A stretch of 64,000 nt of DNA from Epinephelus fuscoguttatus (lineage: Eukaryota > Chordata > Actinopteri > Perciformes > Serranidae). Within the stretch, counting starts at the first letter, position 1. Each line of letters opens with the position of its first letter. The position numbers and the translations under genes are program-made. This document shows, in pieces, positions 13,855 to 24,770 of this stretch. The notes under the pieces were generated by a model that was not told where the DNA came from, searched no databases, and saw nothing but the letters and a program-made list of their open reading frames with translations. The stretch lies in assembly GCF_011397635.1 (NCBI RefSeq), contig NC_064753.1, positions 36,437,822 through 36,501,821 on the forward strand. Reading direction: 5' to 3'.

Positions 13855-14470
13855 ATGCAAAGGATGACAGACTTATGATTAGGCAAGGCAAGTATATTTA
13901 TACAGTACATTTCATCAGCAAGGCAGTTCAAAGTGCTCTCAATAAAATATCAAATTCCAGACAGAGTGCAAAATAAACACATCATAAACGGACATTTAGA
14001 TACAATTAAAATGTCAATTAAAAATAAAATGCTTAAAATGAAAAGATAAAATAATAATAATAAAAAAGTAAAAATTAAATAAATAAAATAAATGAAAATA
14101 AATTAAAAAAAAATGTTTTATGGTGTGAAGCACTTTGTGTTGCATTCTGTTTGTATGAAAAGTGTTGTATAAATAGTCTGATTAATTGATTGATTTACAA
14201 AATATGCAAAGGATGACAGACCTATGATTAGGCAAGGCAAGTTTATTCACACAACATATTTCATCAGCAAGGCAATTCAAATATTAAAAGCGTCCAGACA
14301 AAGTGCAAAATAAACACATCATAGATGGACATTTAGATACAATTAAAACGTCATTAAAAAGCCGGAGAATAGAAAATAAAAAGCTAAAAATAAATAAATA
14401 AAATAAAACTGAAAAAAAATAATATCAAACTAAGAATAAATAAAAAAATAAATTGAATAATTAAATAAAA
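13855..14470. repeat. Two tandem diverged copies of an A-rich dispersed repeat
   Basis: GCAAAGGATGACAGAC..TATGATTAGGCAAGGCAAG occurs at about 13857 and again at about 14205. Both continue through shared segments (CATTTCATCAGCAAGGCA, GTGCAAAATAAACACATCAT, GGACATTTAGATACAATTAA) into A-rich tails. The units are about 350 bp apart. The core resembles the GGCAAGGCAAGTTTATT repeats common in teleosts. Confidence 0.75.
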
Positions 14471-14828
14471 TAAATAAAAAACTAAAATAGAAACAGATAT
14501 CTAATAACATTTTTTACTAGGAGTTAATTTTACACATTTGAGATAATTCTCAAATTGAAAGCTTTTCTAGTCATCATTTTCTTACCCTCTTTCTTGAATT
14601 CAATCCCACAGACTCAGGTATTGATTGTTTTTATTGGTGCATGCTCTGTGAGCGCACTGGGTGGCAGCCCCTATCGGACCCCCACATCCAAACACTGAGG
14701 AGGACTCAACTCTAGAGTTGGACACAAAATTGGCATCACAGTAGTTTTGCCCTCTTCGTGAACCCCTAAAGGACCTGTTCGTATCTCTCTAAAACATCTC
14801 CTGAGCAGCTGGTTTAACGCTGGGAGAG

Positions 14829-17800
14829 ATGGACCATATGTACCCAAACGCATCGCGCAGCGTCACTGCTCTCCAAACCACGGCACGGACAATGTGGTTC
14901 ACCGGCGTAGTCATCGCTTCAGTTTACGGTGTGATCATCGTGCTGGGGCTCATCGGCAACATCACGCTCATCATGACATTTTGCTCCGCCAAAGCCATCC
15001 GCAATGTGCCCAATCTCTTCATGTCCAGTCTGGCGCTGGGGGATGTTTTACTGCTGGTGACCTGCGCTCCGGTGGATGCCAGCCGCTACCTGTCAGAGGA
15101 GTGGCTGTTCGGGAGAGTGGGCTGTAAAGTCATCGCCTTCATCCAGCTCACCTCGGTCGGGGTGTCTGTGTTCACTCTCACAGCCCTCTCTGCGGACAGG
15201 TAGGCAGGTTTTCTTCTGTTATAATCATCTTATTGACCCTATAATCAGTTTAAAATGGCCTACATTGCACCCAAATTATGCAGATGTCCTCTTTCCTGTG
15301 TCTATAGAGATAGATACAGGACATATGTACAAACTAAATGCTTTACAATTGTAATGGGAAACAAATATTTACTGTGTATTGATTAGGGGTTTATTATAGA
15401 CACAAAAGGACTGTGTGGTTTAGGCTGCTGACATGTGCAGGCTGGAGGTAATCGGTGGCTACAGAAACAATTTAACTGCCATCTCTTTGTTATTTCCATG
15501 TTTCAGGATGCTTTAATATAAATATGACAGTAAACATTGTGAAAGAAAAAAAACCTGATCACATCAGACAATATGTCCTGCGAAAACATTGCATGTAAGT
15601 GTAATGTGTGTGTGTGTGTGTGCACATGTTCCAGTTCTTCCTCCTATTTCCCTTCCTTGGTCACTTTATTATTTTTTGCCCAAGGAAGCAGAAAAACTGT
15701 TAACCTGCCTCCTATACAGAGAGACCTCTGCTGCTGTAAATGAATGTGAGTGTAAGAAATGTTTGTAAAATAATAATGTGAAAAATCAGAAAACGGCTGA
15801 GCTTCAACTGACTTTGTCCTTGATTTTTGGGTAACTTTTAATAATGTTTAAATGAGTCGTTCTTGGAGTCAATATATGAACTTGGATCATGGTCATGATG
15901 CACATCCTTGTATGATACGTGTTTGCACTTGAACAAATGTGAGCCTGTTCTCTTTTTCATTATTGTATAATTTTTCAAGGCTTTTGACAAAAATATTACA
16001 AGCAAGTAAAACTGCTGCCAAACTATTTTGGTAGGGCTGTAATTTAGAGGCAATACCAGTTTTACCTGTACAATAAGGTAAGTAAATGTTTATTGTGCTC
16101 CAAATTTGCAGTACAACTTGAAACTTGTTGCAGACGTAGAAGTGTATAGCTATACCTAATGTGCAAAAAGTGACCTTGCTGTCATCACAGTTGAGTTTTC
16201 TTCCAGCAGAAGCTCTGGTAAAAAAAAACAACAACAAAAAAAAAAACGTTTGACATATTGACAAATATGCTTATTTTTGCTGAGATTTGGATGAGAAGAT
16301 TGGGTTGGGAATGAATTACTGCCGCAAGCGAGAGAGTTCAAGTATCTCGGGGCCTTGTTAACAAGTGAGGGTAGAATGGAGCATGAGATGAATTGGTGGT
16401 TTGGCGTGGTGTCTGGAGTGATGCAGGCCAGACTGTCATGGTGATGAGGGAGCTGAGCCGGAAGGCAAACTTTTTAATTTACCGGTCAATCTACATCCCA
16501 ACCCTCCCCTAGGGTCATGAGCTCTGGGTAATGACCGAAAGAATGAGATAGAGTAGAGCTGCTGCTCCTTCGCATTGAAAGGGGTCAGTTGTGGTGGTTC
16601 GGGCACCTGATCAGAATGCCTCCTGGGCGCCTCCCATTAGAGGTGTTCCAGGCATTTCCCACTGGTAGGAGGCCCCGGAGCAGACCCAGACCACACTGGA
16701 GGGATTACATATCTCATCTGGCCTGGGAACGCCTTGGGGTCCCCACGAGGACATGGAAAGCGTTGCTGGCCTGCTGCCCCCGCAACCTGGGCCCAGATAA
16801 GAAAATGAAAATGGATGGATGGATGGATTGATACCACACACAGAAACAAGAATGGTGTCAGTCATCTCTTTTAACTCTCAGCAAGGATACATGCATTTCC
16901 CAAATCGTTGATCTTTTCCTTTAAAGTTACATTTACTTGTCCTGAGGCTGCCTGGTTTCACTCCTAGGGCGTCAAAATACGCAGCTTGTCCCAGCTGGTC
17001 CCATTTATACGACAACGATTTCAACTGAAAACGGTAAACTTTAGTTGCGTTTTGGCTGATTGTTTACACGACAGCAGCGTTTTGGGTGCCTGAAAATGCA
17101 ATGTTTTGAAAATGGGTTCCGGAGTGCAATTTTTGGAAACGGCAGCGCCTCCGTTGTCATGTAAACTTGCAATATGCAATTCCTCTGAAAACGGAGACTT
17201 TTCGCACATGTGCATTACGGTTCCAGTCACTAGGCATGCGCGAGAGAGTCAACCGTCACAACAACAATGCCGAGCTCTGTTTGTGCTGCTCACCCTGTTG
17301 ATTTGAAGTGAAGTGTAGATCTGTTACTGTAGCAACTCCACCTCGTCGTCCATCCAGACAAAGTTGTCTGTGCATGCTTTCGCCAGTGTGTCTTCTTTGT
17401 TTTGGTTTGTAATCACCGCGTTATAGAGGAAGGCGCTTCAGCGCAGGCGCATGGCGTCATGCCGTGGTGTTGCTTTGCAAATCTACACTGCCACCCATTG
17501 GCCTGGTGTGCATACTGCAGCGTTTCCATTAGATTTTGCGGCTCCGTGTGAATGGGGATTGTTTCAATAACCTTGTCATATAAACGCAGAAGTTTTTTAA
17601 AACACAAAGGACAGACTTTTCCGTTTTTAGAGAAACCGTTGTCGTCTAATCAGGGCCTGAGCATCTGTAGCATCCAACTCCAATGTAAACCCATGAATGT
17701 CATTGTTAGAACTTGAGAGCAACAGACGCAGAATAAAGAGCAAGGAAGTCCACTTAGGGCAGAAGGGAGGGGAGGTGGATGGGTCCAACAAGCACACGAC

Positions 17801-17968
17801 TTTGACCATGGAGAAGAGTGTTTTTGTCCTGTGTGAAACTAAGAGACAACATTGAGTTATTTTGTCACATGAGTCAACTCAAGTGATCGATCTTGTTCCT
17901 AATCCCAACCAAGTAGTTTTGTTGCCTAAACCTAATCGCCAACCCATTCTTAAGTCCTTTATCCATTA

Positions 17969-18007
<39 letters not shown>

Positions 18008-21000
18008 AGATACAGGGCCATTGTGAAGCCTCTGGACATCCAAACATCAAGCACCACTACCAGCATTGTCCTGAAGGCGGCGCTCATCTGGCTCTTCTCC
18101 CTGATCCTAGCTATCCCCGAGGCCATCTTCTCTGACCTCCACACCTTCAACGTCACCTCCACAAATGAGAGTTTCGTCACCTGTGCTCCTTATCCCCCAG
18201 CTGGAAGACTGCACCCTAAGATCCACTCCATGGCCTCCTTCCTCATTTTCTACGTCATTCCCCTGCTGGTCATATCTGTGTACTACACCTTCATCGCCCA
18301 CAGTCTGATGAGGAGCACCACAAACCTGCCTGTGGAGGGGAACGTGTATGCAAAACGACAGGCCAGTATTCAAATTGTCATAAGCAGGACCACGCCCCTT
18401 TTGTTTGTTTATTTATTAGATGGCCTAAAACTAGTCAAAATTTCAAATACTATCAAATCAAAGCCCCAAAAAATCTTTTGAATATTTTTAAACCATACAA
18501 TAGCTTCAGAGAGGCTAAATAACAACACAAGTCTGTTGTTTCAAAATCAAAGAATACATTCAAAAATCAGACTCACTTAAGAATATGGCACTAGCAAATA
18601 TTTTTTGAACTTATGAATAATTCTCTGTCAATATCAGCAGGGCGAGGCACGTATGAACAGTTTGCACTCACAGCTCTCACTCTCTCTATCAGTCTCCTCT
18701 GCTCTGTATTGTATTTTGGCCAATATTTTTGTTGTTTTTGTTTTTTGTTGTTTTTATAGTTATATAAAGCTTAAATAGAGAAGGCAAATTTTCAAAAAAA
18801 AAAATTAAGGATTAAAGACCCCTTGTGATGGTGAGCCTGCTTAAAATACTACAATCAGCTCAGGCCCCCCGGAAAACCACTCAGCCTTGCAGCCAACTGA
18901 CCCTTCACTAAGTCCTGCCCCCGCACATAGACTGGCCAATCATAACGTAGCATCCAGGATTTGGAGCTAAATGTTGTGCCTGGGGCATGTCGTGTATTAA
19001 TGATACTCGTTACCGGGAGAGGTTGGAAAAAGATATACGTTTCTTCCCTGTTCCAAAACCATAATCAAACCCTGACAAGTGTAGGGTTAGCTAGCTAGCT
19101 ACTGAAGATATAGCCTACTGAATGTATACACATGCTGCTTTTGCTTTTTAATGATAACAGTGAAACAAACCCTGCTGTACAGGAACCAGTGAAGGGAGCC
19201 AGGGAAACTTTGCTGATATTCAACCAGCTGTGTGTCATTACAGTGTGTGCAGATGAGCATTAATTGACTTCCCCCGGAGATCCCTGCCTGTCTGGTTGTG
19301 AAGGTCCATGTGCTGGCAGTAGCACGGGAGTGAAGCCAAACACTGTTCACCTGCACACACTGTGATGCCACACAGCTGGTTCAATATCAGCAAAGTTTCC
19401 CTTTATATTCATTGTCTTGTGTGGCGATCAGCAGTGATGTGGTGGTTCACTTTTACACTGTGATCTGTAGTCTATAGTTCGGCTTTAGCTTCTAACTATC
19501 TTTGTCTTTTTAACCTGTTGTTGCTGCTGAGTCAGTTTGACATCCTGGATATATCCTTCAAACACACACTGTAGACTCCATGCTTACTTCAACAGCTTGT
19601 CGGACCATCACAAAGTTCAATTTTTTCACAGTGGCCACTTGCGGTATTGCAGTGAAAAAACCCCCTGTGGCCCAAAAATCATTTTCCTCACAGAACACAA
19701 TTATAAAAGAGACATCTGTAAAACCATTAACAGGACACCTCAAACTGCAAACAAAATCAATTACGGATCTTTTTATTTCTAATTTTTGAGTCATGGTGGT
19801 TTTATATTCATAAAACTTTCCTCAGGCCTAGAAAAGTGATATAAAAATCCATGACATCATCACTATGTAAAGTTTATGAGCAGAGCGGAAACTTGTGGGC
19901 GGGGCTAGCAGGAGAGACTCTACTGAACATATTCAGTGGAACATATAATGCAGAAATATACCCAGAAGCTAGTAACTTTTTGGGCGAATGTGCCAGGTGA
20001 GCAACTACATTGGAATGTATAGGCGCCATCATGGCATCCAGTATCTAGTTATTATTAAAATCTATGAATCTGCCCCATTTTATGACCACCACGTGTTTGT
20101 AGCTTTTTTTTTAGCATCAAACTTCCCCAAACTTAAATCCCCCAAATTCTCTGAAACAATACCAGTCACATAGCCATAGTCACCTCAGTGGTAACGACAG
20201 TCCTAATCATCAAATGTTTTATTTTTGTAAGTAAATATATTTACTAAACAACAATTTAGAGATACGTACTTCACTAGATTTATTAGACAGCTATAATTGC
20301 TGGTGAATTTACTGATAGGAAACAAAGTAGTCACTAGCGGGGCGCCGGTGGCTTAGTGGTAGAGCAGGCGCCCCATGTACAAGGCTGCTGCCGCAGCGGC
20401 CCGGGTTCGACTCCAGCCTGTGGCCCCCTGCTGCATGTCACTCCCCCCTCTCTCTCTCTCTCCCCCCTTTCACACTTGTCTGTACATTAAAGTCTAAAAA
20501 GCCCAAAAAAACAAATCTTAAAAAAAAAAAGTAGTCACTAGCAGCTTCACTTCCACCAGCTATGACATGAAAAATACTGTTAATGCATCAGAAATCAAAT
20601 TTATGAAGAAAAACGTGTACTTCATATACCAAAAAAATGAATGAAGCTCTTTAAGGACAAGTTGTCCTGACTTGTATGTATGGTTTAATCACAGCACATA
20701 AATATGATATCACAGAAGCCTTCAGCACAGAAAACACACATGGCTATCATCTCCACCAAAACCTAAAGAAACCTTTGTCTCTGTTTATATCTTTTGACTT
20801 TTTAATAACATGTTGTATGAGATATGTGAATACATTCACTGTCTCCATTTACCCGATAAAACCAGTCTGTAAACATGTGATAGAGAACAGAGCACATCTT
20901 CGAGGTGGTTCTTATCGTGACCACCAGACAGCCTGCAGCTGTCTTCACTTGATATTACATAATTAACATTTACATAATCAATTTCTTCACTACAGCACAT

Positions 21001-22858
21001 TAATTTCCAGCCTGGTCTCACTCCCAGAGTCAAAATGTGGTGCTAGGGAAGCGTGCCCGACATCACTGTGAAGACACTGGGGGCACTGTTCAGCAGCTGT
21101 GAGACGCACTAGGCTTCCCACTAACTTCAGTGTAAACCCATCCCTGTCATTATCAGATGCTTAGAGCAAACAGACTTTGATCCAGGAGGGCAGAGTTCAA
21201 GACCAGCAAACCAGAACATTGGTTGCAACGTTCGTGCTACACAGGGACAGGTGTTTTTAGTGACACACCGCTACTGTTCCAGCTCACATAACTAACGTCA
21301 ACCACAATACTTTCACAAGACCTACCTCAGACCCCTTTTTACTGTTTGGGCCACTCAAAGTCAGCTGTTTTTAGCCACATCTGCGATCTTTTCCTGACAA
21401 TAACTAAGTAGTTTTGTTGCCTAAACCTAACCGCTGACTCCTTCCATGTCAAGATACAATGCAGAAGGCTGCTCTCAAAGGGCTTCTACCCAAGCAGCAA
21501 ATTATGACGAGTAGGGATGAGATTACGTTGTGTTGCTACCTTTACTTAAATAAAAGATCTGATTACTCTTTACACCACCGTTAGAAAAACACTTAAATAT
21601 AAATATGAAAGAATATATATTATACAGCATTGTTTTTTTGCTTTGATGTTTTGTTAATTTTTCATTTCTACAACCAACAGGTTGAATCCAGAAAGCGCTT
21701 GGCCAAGACAGTGCTGGTGTTTGTTGTTCTCTTCGCAGTGTGTTGGCTTCCGTGTCACGTCATCTTCTTATACCGTTCCTATCACTACTCCCAGGTACAC
21801 AGAAGCACCTCTTTACATTTCTAATAGAATATATCTGTTTATTTGCTTCTGTCTTATACTTTAATACACAGTACTATTTGTATCTTCACTTGTTTATTTC
21901 GCAAAATGTTTGTATTTTTCTCTTCATTTGGATTTACACTAGATGTGGGTAATGCTGACATTATACTGGAAGATGTTAGAAATTATCCATACAGCTCTTT
22001 AATTGTTTTCTACTACCATTTGTTTTAGTTGTATGTAAAAATGTACATGCTTAACTGAGGCCTAACCACACTGAGAAACATGTCGCCTGCAAAAACCATT
22101 GTTTTCCAATGGTATGTTGCACCATACATGCGTCCTCTCTTGTGCCATGCCTGCATATTCTAGCGATTTTTTAGCTGCACACAAAAGTTAAAATTCTCTC
22201 AGCACAAGGCGCGGAGTCACACCATCAGTGGTAGGACGAAGGCAAATGCAGATGAAAGGTTGATACTGAGGTGTTTTATTGGGCCTACGATAAAGGACAC
22301 CCCATTATTCAATTGCTAATCAGTCTGATAAAAAAAGGCTTTTGACAAACACAAACAAACAAACAAACAAAATACATGTGTTATAATAGCTTATTGGGAC
22401 ATACACAAAAAAGATGTTTCTGCATGTGATGGGTGGTGGTTCAGATGGAAACAAAGTGGGCTTGTGTATCTGTTCAGAGTGTATTCATCTCCAGATTATG
22501 TATTTGTTTACATCCCTTGTATGCACCCACCTCTGTGTTTTTTTATCAGTCCTCCACCCTGTCTGTTCCCCATCAGGTCGACACCTCCCTGGTTCACTTT
22601 GTGTGCAGCGTCATAGCTCGTATCCTGGCCTTCACCAACTCCTGCCTCAACCCCTTCGCCCTTTACCTGCTGAGCAGGACCTTCCAGAAGCAGTTCAACC
22701 AGCAGCTGTGTTGCTGCTGCCGCATGATACTCAAGCGCTCCTCGCAGAGCCCAAGTCAGTTTAACACACGTGTGACATCTGTCCGCAGCTCACATCACTC
22801 CATGTCAAGTCTGAGCATGATCAATGGCCGACAGGTCAACCAGGAGGATTGTGTGTAA
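14829..22858 (+). CDS. grpr: Gastrin-releasing-peptide/bombesin receptor (class A GPCR), four exons
   Basis: Bombesin-family receptors couple to Gq/phospholipase C at the plasma membrane. Exons: 14829-15199, 18010-18361, 21681-21794 and 22577-22858 (TAA), phases 2, 0, 0, giving 372 residues. Seen: N-glycosylation site N7 (NAS); seven hydrophobic segments; DRY at residues 123-125; the ECL cysteines GCK and [24 protein letters not shown] and [14 protein letters not shown] at ICL3/TM6; CWLPCH; RSYHYS; NPFALY at TM7; a CCCC cluster in the tail, likely palmitoylated. [27 protein letters not shown] and DTS favour GRPR over NMBR or BRS3. A fish-retained BB4/BRS-3.5 paralogue is not excluded. Oddities: intron 2 needs a GC donor (AG|GCCAGT); there is an extra intron within the usual last coding exon; and the exon-2 acceptor is made by a TCTA microsatellite. 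Confidence 0.92.
15200..16326 (+). other. grpr intron 1, 5' part
   Basis: Starts with the donor AG|GTAGGC. Contains a short GT run at about 15605-15622 and otherwise unremarkable intronic sequence. Confidence 0.4.
16327..16830 (+). mobile_element. RTE/Rex3-type LINE fragment with (ATGG)n tail
   Basis: Decayed 3' end of a reverse-transcriptase LINE: GAGTTCAAGTATCTCGGGGC, GAGCTGAGCCGGAAGGC, TTTACCGGTCAATCTACATC, GGTGGTTCGGGCACCTGATC, CTGGCCTGGGAACGCCTTGG, closing with ATGGATGGATGG tandem units at about 16812-16828. This is the teleost Rex3 signature (RTE clade, GATG tail). Internal deletions are present. It sits in grpr intron 1, sense orientation. Confidence 0.85.
16950..17960. repeat. Dispersed repeat interrupted by a hAT-like TIR element
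   Basis: The inner part, about 16992-17659, has inverted ends: a left CAG end continuing to ACGACAACG..GAAAACGG, and a right end that on the other strand reads CAGGCCCTG..ACGACAACGG..AAAACGG. This is a hAT-like MITE layout. I see no clear 8-bp target duplication. The flanks (CCTGGTTTCACTC on the left; GTTTTGTTGCCTAAACC on the right) belong to a family also seen at 21.0-21.4 kb and in part at 61.4-61.7 kb. Confidence 0.55.
17971..18009 (+). repeat. (CTAT)n microsatellite forming the grpr exon 2 acceptor
   Basis: About nine CTAT units end directly in the CAG acceptor of exon 2 (which starts at 18010), so the repeat serves as the polypyrimidine tract. Confidence 0.9.
18362..20336 (+). other. 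grpr intron 2, 5' part, with a hairpin
   Basis: Begins with a non-canonical GCCAGT donor. A 58-bp-arm inverted repeat lies at 19199-19403 (see findings). The stretch 18815-18990 looks repeat-derived. No exon recognised. Confidence 0.4.
20337..20535 (+). mobile_element. tRNA-derived SINE
   Basis: The head carries pol III promoter boxes: an A-box-like GTGGCTTAGTGGTAGAGC and the B box GGTTCGACTCC. The body has GCTGCATGTCACTC, then a CT-rich stretch and an A-rich tail (20515-20530). A tRNA gene is ruled out because the tRNA-like part does not fold into a full cloverleaf and continues into the SINE body. A minus-strand relative is at 41.6 kb. Confidence 0.8.
21010..21440. repeat. Dispersed repeat in grpr intron 2
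   Basis: Starts CCTGGTCTCACTCCCAGAG and ends near AAGTAGTTTTGTTGCCTAAA. Both ends are shared with the repeat at 16.95-17.96 kb. No ORF. Confidence 0.5.
21795..22576 (+). other. Extra grpr intron (intron 3)
   Basis: Canonical CAG|GTACAC donor and CATCAG|GTC acceptor, phase 0, between RSYHYSQ and VDTSLVHF in extracellular loop 3. No repeat recognised apart from a short CAAA run near 22352-22370. Confidence 0.75.
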
Positions 22859-23040
22859 GGGAAGTGAGGACATTTTGACCGGTCCTCACTTCTTCAAAGG
22901 CCTGTTTGCCGGTCAAGACTTGGTTTTAAGTTCCACTTTACAGTTAGGTTAGGGTAAGGGGTATTTAGTTGTGACGGTAGATTAAGGGGCTTTGAAATGC
23001 ATTATTACAATGAGGGTCCTCACAAAGATAGAATTACAAG

Positions 23041-23044
<4 letters not shown>

Positions 23045-23108
<64 letters not shown>
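23045..23108. repeat. (GT)n microsatellite, about 32 units
   Basis: Uninterrupted GT dinucleotides 190 bp after the grpr stop codon, probably within or near its 3' UTR. Reading frames through it (poly-CV, poly-TH) are artefacts. Confidence 0.97.
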
Positions 23109-23110
<2 letters not shown>

Positions 23111-23379
23111 ACAGAAAGTTGTACAGCATGTATGTGTGTGTCTTTGCTTTCCAAACTGTCCTTATGACTTTAGTGACCCACATAATGAGGTCATTTGGTA
23201 TGACATCATTCAGATACATGTTAATTCAATGCATTGCTCTTTTGGTGATGTACTTGTGTATTAAACACTAAGTGTTATTTAATTTATCAGTTTGTAAAAT
23301 ATCTTTAGTCATGGATTACTTTTTTTAACCATCAAATTGTGTGATCGTTATTTCACAAGAAATCTCAATGAATTTGTTG

Positions 23380-23890
23380 CTTTTCATGCCTCCGTGCGGG
23401 TGATAGCCACAGCCGGAGACATTATGTTTACGAGTGTCTGTCTGTCCGTCCCTCTGTCCATCTGTCCGTCCCATTCTCGTGATTGCGATATCTCAATAAA
23501 GCCTGCAGGGAATTTCCTCAGTTTGGCACAAGTGTCCCCTTGGACGTAATGATACTGATTAGATTTTGGTGGTCATTGGTCAAAGGTCAAAGTCACTGTG
23601 ACCTCATCTGTCTCATTCATGTGAAGATGATATCTCAAGAAGGCCTCGAGGGAGTTTACTCAAATTTGGCACAAATGTCCACCTGGAGTGAGGAATAACC
23701 TGATTAGAATTTGGTGGTTGAAGGTCAAAGGTTAAGGTCACTGTGACCTCACAAAACATGTGTTTGGCCATAACTCAGAAATTCACATGTCTAATAGGAT
23801 AAAATGATGAACTTATGTCATTTTGTAGACAAAAGGTCAAAGGTCAAACTTACTGTGACATCATTATATTCTGTGAAACCACTTTATTGG
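23380..23890. repeat. Dispersed repeat with internal ~130-bp units and nuclear-receptor half sites
   Basis: Three related units each contain a TTTGGCACAA-type or ATTTGGTGGT segment followed by GGTCAAAGGTCA and CACTGTGAC blocks. Perfect AGGTCACTGTGACCT is at 23735-23749, and perfect AGGTCAAAGGTCA at 23834-23846. The family is widespread in teleosts. It lies 0.5-1 kb downstream of grpr. Confidence 0.7.
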
Positions 23891-23908
23891 CCATTATTCA
23901 GCACCAAG

Positions 23909-24770
23909 CGGGATTTATACTTGTGCCTATGGCGTAGGATCTGCATTGACGTAGCGGCTACAGTGTAGTGCACCTCCCCAAAAATGTAACTACAGGTCGC
24001 AGCGATGCAGACCTCCTGTCTATTTTTGGCAGCTGAAACAATTTCCCTCAGTAGAAAGGAAGCTTTTATTTACTTTAATTTCACAGGGACAATACATTGT
24101 GAAGACAATAAAGCCTCCATTAAAATAGCATTTTAATTCTTGTGTGTGATTTATCCTGGATTTATATGAGTAGAGGAAATTGCCGCTAGTCACTAGGCTA
24201 ATTTATACAGTGTAAAATTCCATAGGCTTGTGCTAATAATGTTAGCATGTTGTATTTGTTTGGAAAACGTGTTTAGTTGGTGAACCTTGTGAGTTGTAAT
24301 GGAGCCGAATTTTATAACGTTACCTTTGTTAAATGTTGCTGTTATCCCTGGCCTCATATGAGTAGAGGAAAAGCCGCTAGGCTAATTTATACAATGTAAA
24401 ATGCCATAGGCTTGTGCTAAAAACATTAGCATATTGTACCTGTGGGGAAAATGTGTCCAGCAAAAGACAAGTGCTTTGTCTGTGAATGCTGCGAGTTATA
24501 GTGAAGTCGATTTGTGTACATGTGTTTGAAATTGTTGCTATTAAGCCATGTTTAATGTGTGTTTAATGTGTGTTTTGGGTGTTTTTAGAATCAACTTAAC
24601 TTTCAGCACTTCACAGAAACCTCCGCCGCTGATGAGTGTTTTGGAAGTGTAACTGCAGAGTGACACAGACACACAACCGCACAAGTATAAATACTCATGA
24701 CAGCATAGGCCACATGTAAAGGCTATGGAGTAGGCTCTGCATAGAGTTGACGCACAAGTATAAATCCTGC
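23909..24770. mobile_element. TIR DNA element (MITE) with an internal duplication
   Basis: The left end, AAGCGGGATTTATACTTGTG, is matched in inverse at the right end (GCACAAGTATAAATCCTGCT). Inside, a ~140-bp block (ATATGAGTAGAGGAAA .. CCATAGGCTTGTGCTAA .. TTAGCAT) occurs twice, at about 24165 and 24356. No transposase. The right end meets the next element with no gap. Confidence 0.7.

Noticed and set aside
13855..14470. LTR pair of a retrotransposon
   Set aside because: The two similar units are tandem and A-rich, with no internal gag/pol, primer-binding site or TG..CA ends.
18023..18481. Read-through of grpr exon 2 past 18361 as the true protein end
   Set aside because: Would delete TM6-TM7; the downstream exons at 21.7 and 22.6 kb encode exactly the missing segments in phase.
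20340..20420. Functional tRNA gene
   Set aside because: The A and B boxes are present, but the sequence does not fold as a full cloverleaf and continues into a SINE body and A-rich tail.
23034..23264. Poly-CV / poly-TH open frames
   Set aside because: Translation of the (GT)n microsatellite.
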